Shown here in pieces: positions 33,132-41,418 of a stretch of 64,000 nucleotides of DNA. A program made the position numbers and the translations under genes. How positions within the stretch are numbered: the stretch's first letter is position 1; each line of letters starts with the position of its first letter. The DNA comes from CAXBDP01 sp963974465. GTDB taxonomy: Bacteria; Bacteroidota; Bacteroidia; Cytophagales; Cyclobacteriaceae. The stretch is taken from NCBI GenBank assembly GCA_049340005.1, contig JBMPIY010000010.1; one strand, 5' to 3'. Below the pieces are notes generated by a model. That model ran no database searches. It was not told the origin of the DNA and saw only the letters and a list, made by a program, of their open reading frames with translations.

Positions 33132-34265
33132 TTAGAGAATTAACCCAAAACTTATTGCATTTAATTCTGGTCCTCTATCTTTTTTGAACATGTGGTTCAT
33201 GTCATAATTTACGAATACATCTAGGTTTCTCCATCCTATCTGACCTCTTATACCATACCTCCAGTCTTCAAGGAAGAAATTATCTTTGTCCTTATCGCGT
33301 TGTGCATTTCCATCAGTTCTGTAGCGATATTTTGCATGGGTACCCAACCTATGGCCGGCATATACACCAGCGCCAATCCTAAAGCCATAATCACGGTAGC
33401 GATTAATAGTTACAGGACCATTTTCTCTTTGGATCACTGTTTTTCTTCCAAATCCGAAATCGAACATTGGCACAAAGTGTAAGTTCACGTGAGAAATTGC
33501 TAGTTTACTTTTGATGCCATCTGCATTTGGCCTCTCATAAAAGACCGTTTGATCATTTAGTTTTTCTACGACTGTAGCCGTGTTGCCAAATTTAAAGTTA
33601 TAGAAGCTAAAGCTACCACCGTAATTAATCGTAAATGGGCCGACAACTTTTGTTTGATTATTGTAACCAAGTGCTACATACCAAGAGCCCCAAGGCTTCA
33701 CATCATATTGATCTCCAAGGATTATTGACTGAGGTGGTAATTGAGATTCGATTTGAGAAAAATTGACTTGGGTTGTTTCTCCTTCAATAAAATTATTTAT
33801 TCCTAAATCAATATTGAAGCTTCTCTTCGTTTTCACTGTTTCGTCAACCCTAACTTCTACTTTCTTTTCAGAACGAATACTCTCAATTTCATCTAAATCT
33901 TCGATCCTATCATCTGTAATAATTTCCCAGTTCCCTAGCTTTACTCGGGCCGTATACGATTCTCCCGGCAACTCATTTACCTCAACTTCAATGTTTTTTG
34001 TTTTGCCATTGCCACCTACAGTTACATAAGCCACGTTACGAATTGACTCTCTATTAGCGTCACTGATTTCCCTAGCAATTTTGTTTAAGTCCATCGTTCT
34101 CAGGATTTCATAATCCTTTGCATCTTTCACGAGGAAAACTACTCTACTATTGTCGCCAAACTTCACTACAATGGAATCTTGTGCTGCGGGAGTTTGTGTT
34201 TGTTGTGCCATAGCCGGAAAACTAAGCAGAGCCATGAGTATTGGGATGATTAATTGCTTTTTCAT
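33132..34265 (-). CDS. Outer-membrane beta-barrel-type protein of the second ECF module
   Basis: A 377-residue exported protein from the ATG at 34265 (signal peptide MKKQLIIPILMALLSFPAMA). An upstream reading to 34355 overlaps the anti-sigma gene and has no signal peptide at its start, so I reject it. The N-terminal part is polar, with many charged strands (VDETVKTKRSFN). From about residue 170 there are alternating aromatic/polar strands with a final INSFGLIL-like C-terminal Leu, as in outer-membrane barrels. It is last in the operon with the ECF sigma factor and anti-sigma protein. Function unknown. Confidence 0.65.
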   Translation of the reverse strand: MKKQLIIPILMALLSFPAMAQQTQTPAAQDSIVVKFGDNSRVVFLVKDAKDYEILRTMDLNKIAREISDANRESIRNVAYVTVGGNGKTKNIEVEVNELPGESYTARVKLGNWEIITDDRIEDLDEIESIRSEKKVEVRVDETVKTKRSFNIDLGINNFIEGETTQVNFSQIESQLPPQSIILGDQYDVKPWGSWYVALGYNNQTKVVGPFTINYGGSFSFYNFKFGNTATVVEKLNDQTVFYERPNADGIKSKLAISHVNLHFVPMFDFGFGRKTVIQRENGPVTINRYRDYGFRIGAGVYAGHRLGTHAKYRYRTDGNAQRDKDKDNFFLEDWRYGIRGQIGWRNLDVFVNYDMNHMFKKDRGPELNAISFGLIL

Positions 34266-34311
34266 ATTAATTGGTTTTTGTTTTCTGATCTTGCTTACTT
34301 TTGAATCACGA

Positions 34312-35091
34312 TTAGTTAATGACTTTTCTGTTTCTTTCAGCTTTATTGTCATCATCTAGATTTGAAATAAAGCCATCTTTTAAGCCTCTTAAGTCATCTA
34401 GAGCGATTTCACCGTTTTTCACATCCATTGCTATTTCTAAAGCTCTTTTGAAAGTGCTCTTTTTCTCGGTTGTTTTTGCAGTTGTCTGTTCTGGCTTATT
34501 TAAGCCTCTGTAAATTTCCACTTCGAAGCTAGCTACTTGAATCACTTTAGTAGGTTTTACCACTTCTGTAGGAATTACCAAGCCTAAAGTTTCTACATCT
34601 TCCAAGTCAGATTTTGCTACTACTTTCTCTAATTCTGCGATGGAAATTTCAATTGGTTTCTCAATTACTTTTACTTCATTTTGAGCAATCAAATTACTGC
34701 TGCTTGTGTTAGTTACTGTAGCTTTCGACTTCTCACTTACAGCTGGCTTATTATCAGCTATTAGAGTTTCAGGTTCTTCAACTTCCTCAGGTTCTTGCAC
34801 TTTCTCTTCCTCTGTCACAATGTTATTATTGTTTGTTTCGCCTTCTTCTGCAAGCAGTTTTGTTTCATTCACCATGTTCGCAGGATCATTACTTTGCATT
34901 GAATTATAGAATAATCCACCTATTGTCAACAGCAGAAGGATTGCCGCAGCGAATTGCCACCAAATCATTCCTACTCTCTTTTCTTTTTTATCAAGCTTGC
35001 TTTCTAAGCGGCTCCAAGCATCAGCCGATGGAGTCGCAGAGTGGTTTTCCAGCTTTTTGCTGAAGAACTGATCTATTTTATTGTTGCTCAT
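34312..35091 (-). CDS. Membrane anti-sigma-like protein (second module)
   Basis: A 259-residue single-pass protein. The first 40 residues (DQFFSKKLENHSATPSADAWSRLESKL) are a short cytoplasmic segment, followed by a helix at about 42-62 and a long low-complexity periplasmic region rich in E, K, V and T (EEEKVQEPEEVEEPETL). It overlaps the ECF gene start region by 14 bases, the usual sigma/anti-sigma coupling. No zinc-finger motif is present. Assignment rests on position and topology. Confidence 0.65.
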   Translation of the reverse strand: MSNNKIDQFFSKKLENHSATPSADAWSRLESKLDKKEKRVGMIWWQFAAAILLLLTIGGLFYNSMQSNDPANMVNETKLLAEEGETNNNNIVTEEEKVQEPEEVEEPETLIADNKPAVSEKSKATVTNTSSSNLIAQNEVKVIEKPIEISIAELEKVVAKSDLEDVETLGLVIPTEVVKPTKVIQVASFEVEIYRGLNKPEQTTAKTTEKKSTFKRALEIAMDVKNGEIALDDLRGLKDGFISNLDDDNKAERNRKVIN

Positions 35092-35671
35092 AGCTTCGAT
35101 TTTTAATGTTTACTTGCTCTTCCAATCGCTTCAATTCTTTCTGCAGTAGCACTCTCGCTCTACTCAGCTGCGATTTAGAAGTAGCTTCTTGTATGTTCAA
35201 TGCCTCAGCTACTTCCTTGTGAGAATAGCCTTCAATTGCATATAGGTTGAAGACGGTACGATAGCCAATTGGCAAATCTGCAATGAGGCTCATCAAGTCT
35301 TCCACTTCCAAATGATCTTCTAGTAGTTGCAAATCCGGCTCTGAGTCCAGTTTTTCAATACTACTTTCCAAATACATATTTCGGCTTTTTCGTAGATGCG
35401 AAAGGCAGTCGTTTACTACAATTCGGCGCATCCAGCCTTCAAAACTCCCATCTCCTTTATATTGATCAATCTTCTGAAAAATCTTCATAAAGGCATTGAT
35501 CATGATATCTTCGGCCTCGTCTTGCTGGGCAATATACCTTTGGCAAAGGCTAAGCATCCTCCCGCTATATCTCTCATACACTGCCTTTTGGGATTTCCGA
35601 TCTCCATTTCGACAGCCTTCGGCGAGTTGATTCTCTTGTTCAGATTTTCTGATCTCTAGTCTCATAGTCAA
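35078..35671 (-). CDS. ECF-type sigma factor (second module)
   Basis: A 197-residue sigma-70 family factor. Region 2 appears at about 25-90 (RYIAQQDEAEDIMINAFMKI, QIDQYKGDGSFEGWMRRIVVN) and region 4 at about 125-180 (LPIGYRTVFNLYAIEGYSHKE, EALNIQEATSKSQLSRAR). An in-frame ATG at the third codon is an alternative start. It heads the operon sigma / anti-sigma / outer-membrane protein and overlaps the second gene by 14 bases. Confidence 0.9.
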   Translation of the reverse strand: MTMRLEIRKSEQENQLAEGCRNGDRKSQKAVYERYSGRMLSLCQRYIAQQDEAEDIMINAFMKIFQKIDQYKGDGSFEGWMRRIVVNDCLSHLRKSRNMYLESSIEKLDSEPDLQLLEDHLEVEDLMSLIADLPIGYRTVFNLYAIEGYSHKEVAEALNIQEATSKSQLSRARVLLQKELKRLEEQVNIKNRSYEQQ

Positions 35672-35843
35672 GGTTTCAATAGCAAGATGCAGATAGTGAC
35701 TTGGAGGTTGCTTTGGGTGAATAATATTTTTGAAAAATAGGTATTTGGGTCACTGATTTTGTCAAATTTAGGAAATTAGTTTTCTGTAATCTGTTAATAG
35801 TCAGATTATTTGATTTGAGAAAAAACGCTAATGAGGATTGTTG

Positions 35844-35885
35844 GAATTGAGCATAATATCTCATTAGATGTGTTATGCTCAATTC
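35844..35885. terminator. Large hairpin upstream of the ECF operon
   Basis: Perfect 13-bp inverted repeat GAATTGAGCATAA (35844-35856) and TTATGCTCAATTC (35873-35885), with a 16-base loop that itself can pair ATCT with AGAT. It lies between the lipoprotein gene and the ECF operon on the minus strand. No strong T run is attached, so terminator function is likely but not certain. An octamer copy follows at 35899. Confidence 0.5.
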
Positions 35886-35933
35886 TAATTGGCAAAAGGC
35901 GGGAGGGTATTTGATTTTTTGAGAGAAGCCTTA

Positions 35934-36413
35934 TTAATAAGCAGCGTCGTAATTTATGGTTATCGTGATTAGCGAAATTTCATCTTCCTTTATCTCAATG
36001 GGATTTATTCTATTCTCACCATCGAAGGTATTTGCCCAAAGGCCATCCTCTTCCACTGTAAACAAGCTGTAAACTCCTGGCTTTAGATTGATGAAAAATT
36101 GGCCATTTTTATCTGTTTTGAACCTAGCGACTTCTTTGGTTTTGATGTTTTTGTAGAAACCATTTTCCATTTCGGTGTCGCTAGTTCTGGTTTGTTCAAA
36201 CACTACAATTTCCCTTTCTATAGGTCTAGGGCCTTTACGATCGTCTTGTTGACCTTCTTCAATGATCATCGGCATTTGATTGCCAGCAACCCAAAGCACC
36301 TTGCCAAATAGACCCTGCTTACTTGCCTGCATTGTTTGTTGACTCACGCAGCTAGTCATGATAAGTAACATGAATGCAGATGAAAGTAAACTCAAACGTA
36401 TTAGGCGTTTCAT
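35934..36413 (-). CDS. Lipoprotein with carboxypeptidase-regulatory-like (prealbumin) domain
   Basis: A 159-residue lipoprotein: signal sequence and lipobox end at C22 (LLIMTSCVSQ). Residues about 35-150 form a Cna-B/CarboxypepD_reg-like beta-sandwich (KGPRPIEREIVVFE, then KTDKNGQFFINLKPGVYSLFTVEEDG), the usual fold of Bacteroidota surface lipoproteins. Function unknown; probably structural or stalk-like. It lies one base after the beta-CASP gene and is probably co-transcribed with it. Confidence 0.7.
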   Translation of the reverse strand: MKRLIRLSLLSSAFMLLIMTSCVSQQTMQASKQGLFGKVLWVAGNQMPMIIEEGQQDDRKGPRPIEREIVVFEQTRTSDTEMENGFYKNIKTKEVARFKTDKNGQFFINLKPGVYSLFTVEEDGLWANTFDGENRINPIEIKEDEISLITITINYDAAY

Positions 36414-36414
36414 A

Positions 36415-37815
36415 TTAAATGCTTGTAAATAGTTGAACTGATTCTAAATATTCTGGAATAACAGTATTCCATTCCAATTTCTCATGGAGTATGTTGGAAA
36501 GTTCTTGTGAACTCTCCTTTTCGCCATGAACGAGGAAGACCATTTTTGGTTTTTCGGCAAAGCTTGAAGCCCAACGAATCAATTCTGGCTGATCGGCATG
36601 TGCAGATAATCCATCTATTTTTAGGTGATTACAATTAACAGGAACACTTAAGCCGAAAATTTTCACTTCTTTGTTGCCTTCTTGTATGTCTCGTCCTCTT
36701 GTGCCTGCTGCTTGAAAACCAGTAAAAAGTAAAGTGTCATTTTCCCTTGGCAATCGATGATAGAGGTGGTGGAGGATTCTACCTCCCGCCAACATTCCGG
36801 AGGCTGAGATAATTATAGCACCTGATTTTATTTCATTCAATGCCATACTGCTTTCCTGCGTTTGACAATAGGTCAATTCTTTGAAATGCAGGAAATTATC
36901 TCCTTTGTGTAAGTCCGCGTCTGTAAGCCTGTGGTAAGATGGATGATGCACATATAGTTTCGTTGCGTCAATCGCCATTGGGCTATCTACAAAGACCCTT
37001 TGGGATTCGATTTTCCCATCATCTAATAATTTTTTTATGTAATACAATACTTCCTGCGTACGTCCAACTGCAAAGGCTGGAATCAAAGTGCAGCCACCAT
37101 TTCGGCGTGCTTCATTCAAGGCATCTGCAAAATCATCTTCCACATTGCTGGCATTATTTACCCTATTGCCATAAGTAGATTCTATAAACAGAATATCAGG
37201 TGATGGCGGAGCTACAGGATCGTAGAAAATAGGGTGATTGTAGCGTCCCAAATCTCCAGAAAATAAGATGGACTTAGTTTGATGATCGCCTTTGAGCTTA
37301 AGATACACCGATGAAGCACCTAAAATGTGACCGGCATATAAGAAGTGAAGACTTATTTTTTCATTGATTTCTATTTCTTTATTCAATTCGCTGCTTCTCA
37401 GCATTGGAATGACCATTTTCACATCTTCCGAATTGTAAAGAGGCTTAGGATTGGCGTGTTTGGAATAGCCTTTTTTTGCTGCATAAGCAGCTTCTTCTTC
37501 TTGGAGTTTGGCTGAATCTGTCAGCAGTATGGTGACCAAATCTAGGGTCGGGCTGGTGCAATAGACTGGGCCGCCAAAACCCTGCTTTACCAGCCGAGGC
37601 AGATAGCCTGAGTGGTCGATATGTGCATGAGTTAGAACTACGGCATCTATCTCACTCGGCGAAATCGGGAAATCATCCCAGTTTTGCAATCTCAATTCCT
37701 TCAGCCCTTGAAATAAGCCGCAGTCTATCAGTAATTTGAAATCATCAATCTCCAATAAATACTTGGAGCCGGTAACTGTACCTGCTCCACCAAGAAATTT
37801 TACTCTTACATCCAT
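36415..37815 (-). CDS. Metallo-beta-lactamase/beta-CASP fold hydrolase
   Basis: A 466-residue protein from the ATG at 37815 (MDVRVKF); an ATG five codons upstream is less likely. The N-terminal metallo-beta-lactamase core has the HxHxDH motif (VLTHAHIDHSGYL), a beta-CASP domain inserted after about residue 240 (AFAVGRTQEVLYYIKKL, SASGMLAGGRILHHL) and a C-terminal motif HLKIDGLSAHADQ, the RNA-specificity domain of CPSF73/YsH1-type nucleases. Probable endo/exoribonuclease in RNA processing; the substrate is not known. A T-tailed hairpin at 37834-37875 separates it from the upstream PspC gene. Confidence 0.85.
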   Translation of the reverse strand: MDVRVKFLGGAGTVTGSKYLLEIDDFKLLIDCGLFQGLKELRLQNWDDFPISPSEIDAVVLTHAHIDHSGYLPRLVKQGFGGPVYCTSPTLDLVTILLTDSAKLQEEEAAYAAKKGYSKHANPKPLYNSEDVKMVIPMLRSSELNKEIEINEKISLHFLYAGHILGASSVYLKLKGDHQTKSILFSGDLGRYNHPIFYDPVAPPSPDILFIESTYGNRVNNASNVEDDFADALNEARRNGGCTLIPAFAVGRTQEVLYYIKKLLDDGKIESQRVFVDSPMAIDATKLYVHHPSYHRLTDADLHKGDNFLHFKELTYCQTQESSMALNEIKSGAIIISASGMLAGGRILHHLYHRLPRENDTLLFTGFQAAGTRGRDIQEGNKEVKIFGLSVPVNCNHLKIDGLSAHADQPELIRWASSFAEKPKMVFLVHGEKESSQELSNILHEKLEWNTVIPEYLESVQLFTSI

Positions 37816-37833
37816 GAGTTGAAGTAACAAAAA

Positions 37834-37875
37834 AAAGCAAGATAAATTACGATTTGCATCAATTTATCTTGCTTT
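37834..37875 (-). terminator. Terminator of the PadR-PspC operon
   Basis: Perfect 15-bp inverted repeat 37834-37848 / 37861-37875, 12-base loop. On the minus strand it is followed by a run of T (the plus-strand A run at 37831-37836), as in a Rho-independent terminator. Confidence 0.85.
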
Positions 37876-37895
37876 CGTTATGATTGTCTAGGTGC

Positions 37896-39665
37896 TTACT
37901 CGCAGGTGAGGCAAGTCAATTTGCCATTCTCATCAAACATCCATTGGTTGCCTTCCATTTGCGATACACGATAGCCATTTCTGGATAATGTGTTTCGTAA
38001 TATTTCTTTCAGATTTTCATTCATGTAGAACACCTTGTTATATGGCATGTACAATACTAAGGAAAGTTCTTGAGCTCTGAATTTGGCATCTTCATTAAAT
38101 AGGATATTAGAATCAATTACCATGATAGAGTCATTCTGAATGCGAACCTGATGGGTTACCATTTTGGCATTATTGGCAGCGTCTAGTCTACTTTGGCCTC
38201 TTGCTTGGAATCTTTTCACCAATCTCATAGTAGAGTCTTGATGCGATCTTATTTCCAAGCGGGTGGTTTGGTAGCCTTCCATTCCTACATCTTGCATGGT
38301 AAGCACAGGAGATTTATCCAAGTAATAGGTTTCTGTTTCGTTGTATTCGCCTTCTGTTCCAAAGTTCGTTATGGCTTTTGGTACAGTGATCAGTACTATA
38401 ATAAGCGACACAATCCACAGACCCAGCATTATCCAGCCTATTACTGGCTTCATCAAGCTTCTTTTGATCATGATGGATAAGCCTACTATTATTAACAATA
38501 AACCTGGGATAAAAATCAATCCAAATATGCCAAAGTAAGATAGATTTGGAACTACCTCGCGAATCAACTCAAAAGGAATCAAGTCGCCAGTTTCGAATCC
38601 AGAGAAGCTTGAAAAGAGGCCGATCAAGGTGCCACCACCAACTAATACACTGAATACCATTGATAAGCCAAATAGTAGGATAAATAAGCCAGCAACTATT
38701 CTTATGAATTCTACTAAGAATACTAACACCGGTCCAAATGCCATAGCAATTGCTTTAAACAAACTTGCAATCAATCGGAAAGGAAACAACACTACTTTGG
38801 TGATAAAACTTTCTTCCTTCTCCTCTTGCACATTAAGTGACTTTTTGATGTTCGACTCAATATTGCTTAGTGTTACAGGCTCCCCTTGCATTTCCATCTT
38901 TTCGGTAATGGTTTTTGCTTCTGGCAATATGATCCAAAGGATGATGTAAGCGATTATACCAAAACCACCTGGGATTATTAGCAAGATAAAGATCAAGCGA
39001 ATGGCAGTTACATCTACACCCCAGTAATTAGCCAATCCTCCCGCTACACCACCAAGTACCTTTTGAGATGGATTTCTGTACATTTTGCGGATCTTCTTAC
39101 GATCTTCATCTCTATAGATTTTTCCTGGAAGGGCAATCCATAATGCGATGTAAACCAGTAAAGTAATTCCACCGATAGGTGTATCAAGTGCACTAAATCC
39201 GAAGAAAAGTAAAAGGAATAATACTCGAATCCATACCGCATCTATACCGAAGTATTGGGCGATACCTGATGCTACTCCACCGAAAATGCGCTTTCCTTTA
39301 TCTCTCCGCAACCTTTGTTGCTCATGGAATTCATGGCTACTCTCAGTATTGAAGTTTGGTTCATCTTTGGCAGATTCAGCTTTCATTTCCTCCAACTCAT
39401 CTACTGCTTCGAAATCGCTAATGCTACCCATTGTGGAGATTAGCGTTTCAATATCTTCGCTATTGATTACTTGTTTGCCATCTTTTAGCCGTGCAAGAAA
39501 AATTTCTGCAATACGGTTTTCGATATCAGCTACAATTTCTTGGCTGTCTTCAAAGGTGGAAAAATACTTTGAGATAGAATCAAGGTAACTCTTTAGCCTC
39601 TCGTACCCGTCCTCCTCTATATGGAAGATGATTCCACTGATGTTTATACTTATATTCTTTTTCAT
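37896..39665 (-). CDS. PspC-domain membrane protein (two PspC domains)
   Basis: A 589-residue inner-membrane protein with two consecutive PspC domains (KRIFGGVASGIAQYFGID at about 120 and QKVLGGVAGGLANYWGVD at about 195), each with a pair of helices, then a block of four to five more helices and a C-terminal periplasmic domain with beta strands (LDKSPVLTMQDVGMEGY) and two cysteines near the end (CLTCE). PspC proteins stabilise the envelope under stress. The first 100 residues are soluble (ISINISGIIFHIEEDGYERL). It is 7 bases after the PadR gene and likely regulated by it. Confidence 0.8.
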   Translation of the reverse strand: MKKNISINISGIIFHIEEDGYERLKSYLDSISKYFSTFEDSQEIVADIENRIAEIFLARLKDGKQVINSEDIETLISTMGSISDFEAVDELEEMKAESAKDEPNFNTESSHEFHEQQRLRRDKGKRIFGGVASGIAQYFGIDAVWIRVLFLLLFFGFSALDTPIGGITLLVYIALWIALPGKIYRDEDRKKIRKMYRNPSQKVLGGVAGGLANYWGVDVTAIRLIFILLIIPGGFGIIAYIILWIILPEAKTITEKMEMQGEPVTLSNIESNIKKSLNVQEEKEESFITKVVLFPFRLIASLFKAIAMAFGPVLVFLVEFIRIVAGLFILLFGLSMVFSVLVGGGTLIGLFSSFSGFETGDLIPFELIREVVPNLSYFGIFGLIFIPGLLLIIVGLSIMIKRSLMKPVIGWIMLGLWIVSLIIVLITVPKAITNFGTEGEYNETETYYLDKSPVLTMQDVGMEGYQTTRLEIRSHQDSTMRLVKRFQARGQSRLDAANNAKMVTHQVRIQNDSIMVIDSNILFNEDAKFRAQELSLVLYMPYNKVFYMNENLKEILRNTLSRNGYRVSQMEGNQWMFDENGKLTCLTCE

Positions 39666-39672
39666 GGCGGGC

Positions 39673-40011
39673 TTAAATTTCGTTTTTTCTGTCGATTATT
39701 TGATGGATTGTAGAAACTAAATCCAGCCAACTTTTATCTAAAGTAGCTAGAAAAGCTTCGCCCTCAGCAGTAATTTTATAATACTTGCGTGGCGGACCGG
39801 CTTGCGAATCTACCAATTTGTATTCTACTAGGCCTGCACTTTTTAGTCTAGTGAGTAGCGGATACAAGGTACCTTCTACTATAATCATCTTTGCGGCGGT
39901 CAATTCTTCTAGCACGTCAGAAGCATATACTTCGCCCCTTGCGATAATGTGCAGAATGCAAAGCTCAAGTAAGCCTTTTCGCATTTGCACTTGTGTGTTT
40001 TCCAGATTCAT
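39673..40011 (-). CDS. PadR-family transcriptional regulator
   Basis: A 112-residue winged-helix regulator: MRKGLLELCILHIIARGEVYASDVLEEL is the PadR opening, and LTRLKSAGLVEYKLVDSQAGPPRKYYKIT is the wing with the PRKYY motif. Such proteins repress operons that often include membrane stress proteins; here it heads the operon with PspC. A possible operator is the palindrome TGTACATAGTACA (40274-40286), upstream of the divergent porV2. Confidence 0.85.
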   Translation of the reverse strand: MNLENTQVQMRKGLLELCILHIIARGEVYASDVLEELTAAKMIIVEGTLYPLLTRLKSAGLVEYKLVDSQAGPPRKYYKITAEGEAFLATLDKSWLDLVSTIHQIIDRKNEI

Positions 40012-40326
40012 GGGCTTTTCATTTTTCTATAGAATGACAAATACTTTACCTCATTACTATGCAATGCCAAGTACTGGTTTAGGAGAAGGTGAAAACTGCT
40101 ATTAGGCCGTATTCAAGGCCGATTTATAAATTTAATTTTTTTTTCGAAGACTTTTGTCTAAAATAGGCGGGAGGGTAAAATTGTGCGATTGCGAACACTC
40201 ACTGTAAGGAAGTGAACACATTTTTATATTTGCTGAAAATTGAACCAAATAGATTTATTTATGGGTATCACTTTGTACATAGTACATTTGTCTTTAGATT
40301 AACAAGAATTTAAATCCATTTTTTAA
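40012..40326. other. Intergenic region between padR and porV2 (315 bases)
   Basis: The stretch is AT-rich and contains no credible gene. It holds one GCGGGAGG octamer (40167-40174), two TAnnTTTG boxes reading toward porV2 (TATATTTG at 40225-40232, TACATTTG at 40283-40290) and the palindrome TGTACATAGTACA (40274-40286), which overlaps the second box. Neither box has a TTG at 18-21 bases upstream, so the real promoter of porV2 is uncertain. Confidence 0.55.
40274..40286. promoter_or_regulatory. Palindrome TGTACATAGTACA, possible operator
   Basis: Arms TGTAC and GTACA around ATA, overlapping a TACATTTG box 37 bases upstream of porV2. It might be bound by the divergently encoded PadR. No second copy was seen in the window to support this. 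Confidence 0.35.
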
Positions 40327-41418
40327 TTGGAAAAACGAAGCATTATTTATTCGTCTTGTTGGAAAGCATTGCTTTTATTGTGTTTTGTTTTCCCATTTTC
40401 AGGCTTTGCGCAGTTAACCACACCCAAATACTCTAATGAGTTTATGAATTTGGGAGTTGGTGCGAGAGCGCTCGGTATGGGCAATGCGCAAGTTGCTGCC
40501 ACAGATAATGTAATGGCCGGATATTGGAATCCTGCCGGACTTACGCGGATTACCGAAAAGTACCAAGCAGGACTTATGCACGCTTCCTATTTCGCAGGCA
40601 TGGCCAATTATGATTACCTAGCTTTCACTTTACCCACCGATTCTCTTGGGCGTTTAGCCATATCAGCTATTCGCTTTGCAGTTGATGATATTCCTGATAC
40701 CAGATTTCTTTACGATGCAGACGGTAGGCTCAATTATGATAATATTCGATTTTTCTCAGCTGCCGATTATGGTTTTATTGTTTCTTATGCGCGAGTAATT
40801 CCCAAATTGGATGGATTGAGACTTGGAGCCAACATGAAGGTAATTCATCGCAATGTTGGTGAGTTTGCTCATGCATGGGGTGTAGGCTTAGATGCTGGCG
40901 CGCAATACGAAAATGGAGCTTGGCAATTTGGCTTAATGCTGAGAGATATCACAGGTACATTCAACGCTTGGGTACATGAAGCCTCAATGGTGGAGGAGAT
41001 TTACCAAAGCACAGGAAACACCCTCCCGCAAAATGGAATTGAAGTGACCGTACCAAGAGCAATACTTAGCGGAGGTCGGAATTTTCCCATCAACGAGCAA
41101 TTCAAGTTACTCGCTATGCTCGACCTCTCCATGACTTTCGATGGACAGCGAAATGTTTTGCTAGGGAGTAATTTCACCTCTATCGACCCGTCGTTTGGTT
41201 TGGAATTGGGCTTCCAGGATATGCTCTATTTGCGAACGGGATTGAATAATTTTCAAAAAGTACAAGGCTTGCGAAATGCCGAAGTCATGACTATGCAGCC
41301 AAACTTTGGTCTAGGTCTCAAGCTTAGCAAATTCCATATCGACTACGCCATGACCGATATCGGCGATGTTTCCGACACACCATATTCTCATATTTTCTCA
41401 CTTATGCTTTCCTTCTGA
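40327..41418 (+). CDS. porV2: PorV2-type outer-membrane protein of the type IX secretion system
   Basis: A 363-residue outer-membrane protein, start TTG at 40327, signal peptide about 1-28 (ending FSGFAQ). The mature N-terminus LTTPKYSNEFMNLGVGARALGMG and the NPAGL motif are characteristic of the PorV/PorQ (FadL-like) family, and pairing with a giant C25 peptidase gene fits the PorV2/PorU2 group. PorV-like proteins carry T9SS substrates to the sortase. The stop shares a base with the next start (TGATG), so the pair is coupled. Assignment to PorV2 rather than PorV rests on the neighbour and on recall. Confidence 0.75.
   Translation: MEKRSIIYSSCWKALLLLCFVFPFSGFAQLTTPKYSNEFMNLGVGARALGMGNAQVAATDNVMAGYWNPAGLTRITEKYQAGLMHASYFAGMANYDYLAFTLPTDSLGRLAISAIRFAVDDIPDTRFLYDADGRLNYDNIRFFSAADYGFIVSYARVIPKLDGLRLGANMKVIHRNVGEFAHAWGVGLDAGAQYENGAWQFGLMLRDITGTFNAWVHEASMVEEIYQSTGNTLPQNGIEVTVPRAILSGGRNFPINEQFKLLAMLDLSMTFDGQRNVLLGSNFTSIDPSFGLELGFQDMLYLRTGLNNFQKVQGLRNAEVMTMQPNFGLGLKLSKFHIDYAMTDIGDVSDTPYSHIFSLMLSF

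Noticed and set aside
34266..34355. N-terminal extension of the outer-membrane protein gene (start at 34355)
   Set aside because: It overlaps the anti-sigma gene, lacks a signal sequence at its start, and the ATG at 34265 begins a perfect signal peptide.
35676..35882. Minus-strand frame between the lipoprotein and the ECF gene
   Set aside because: It spans the large inverted repeat at 35844-35885 and has no recognisable composition; it is probably chance.
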